Shown here piece after piece: positions 33,050 through 33,145 of a stretch of DNA of 33,145 nucleotides. Under the pieces are notes generated by a model. It saw only the letters and a list, made by a program, of their open reading frames with translations, had not been told where the DNA came from and made no database searches. Origin of the DNA: a bacterium (GTDB taxonomy: Bacteria; Pseudomonadota; Alphaproteobacteria; Acetobacterales; Acetobacteraceae); the NCBI GenBank assembly GCA_026224825.1, contig JAMFRO010000011.1, forward strand, positions 1 to 33,145. Direction: 5' to 3'. A program made the position numbers and the translations under genes. How positions within the stretch are numbered: the stretch's first letter is position 1; every line of letters begins with the position of its first letter.

Positions 33050-33145
33050 CCACGGAAAAGGCCAGGGCTCTGCCCTGGACCCGCCAAGGGCCGAAGGGCC
33101 CTTGGATCCCACCCGGGTCTTGGAAAGGGATGCCCTCGAGATCAC
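33050..33145. repeat. Modular palindromic intergenic element, copy 3 (cut by window end)
   Basis: Module B at 33050-33110 is identical over 61 bases to the reverse complement of 6265-6325. It begins 28 bases after the cytochrome c stop. The following bases (GGAAAGGGATGCCC from 33122) resemble the start of the central stem in copies 1 and 2; the matching arm would lie beyond the window. Confidence 0.85.

Overview
The window is a 33 kb stretch of a GC-rich alphaproteobacterial chromosome. The atpA-G-D-C order, the DUF2849/CysI/DUF934 sulfite-reduction module, the Hint-domain surface protein and the GC-rich intergenic palindromes suggest Acetobacteraceae (an acidophilic acetic-acid-bacterium relative). 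This placement is inference; no rRNA or tRNA gene is present to confirm it.

Layout. 1-4312: the end of the F1 ATP synthase operon (atpA partial at the window edge, atpG, atpD, atpC) closed by an intrinsic terminator. 4313-8641: small accessory genes: an AT-richer zinc-ribbon membrane protein, YjdM/PhnA, a small winged-helix protein, a TPR-sulfotransferase and an unknown 135-residue protein. 8666-12630: DUF3429 membrane protein, a YiiX-like hydrolase, then a copper-resistance locus with divergent copZ and copA separated by a tandem array of CueR-type boxes, and cueR translationally coupled to copA. 12.7-17.9 kb: DEAD-box RNA helicase, TrmA/RlmD-type RNA methyltransferase, an AT-richer glycosyltransferase and a TauD/TfdA dioxygenase. 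18.1-24.8 kb: a tightly packed minus-strand catabolic operon (aldehyde dehydrogenase, tandem CMD-domain protein, SDR, HIBADH-type dehydrogenase, SDR) divergent from a Tat-exported GH1 beta-glucosidase. 24.8-32.0 kb: a polysaccharide deacetylase and three separate cysteine-biosynthesis units (cysE; a DUF2849-CysI fusion with DUF934; cysK), interrupted by a Hint-domain protein. 32.2-33.1 kb: a deletion scar of an aldehyde dehydrogenase/DUF779 locus and a cytochrome c.

The most unusual content is not protein coding. Three intergenic elements (6098-6325, 30785-31031, 33050-end) share a modular grammar: two outward-facing two-hairpin modules, each beginning AAAAGGC, around a long central palindrome whose sequence differs from copy to copy. 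Each follows the stop codon of a plus-strand gene, and the AAAAGGC ends make them look like paired bidirectional terminators. Further points are a 40-bp perfect inverted repeat between convergent genes, a 14-bp tandem duplication that recast a start codon, and apparently leaderless, CueR-controlled copZ and copA genes.
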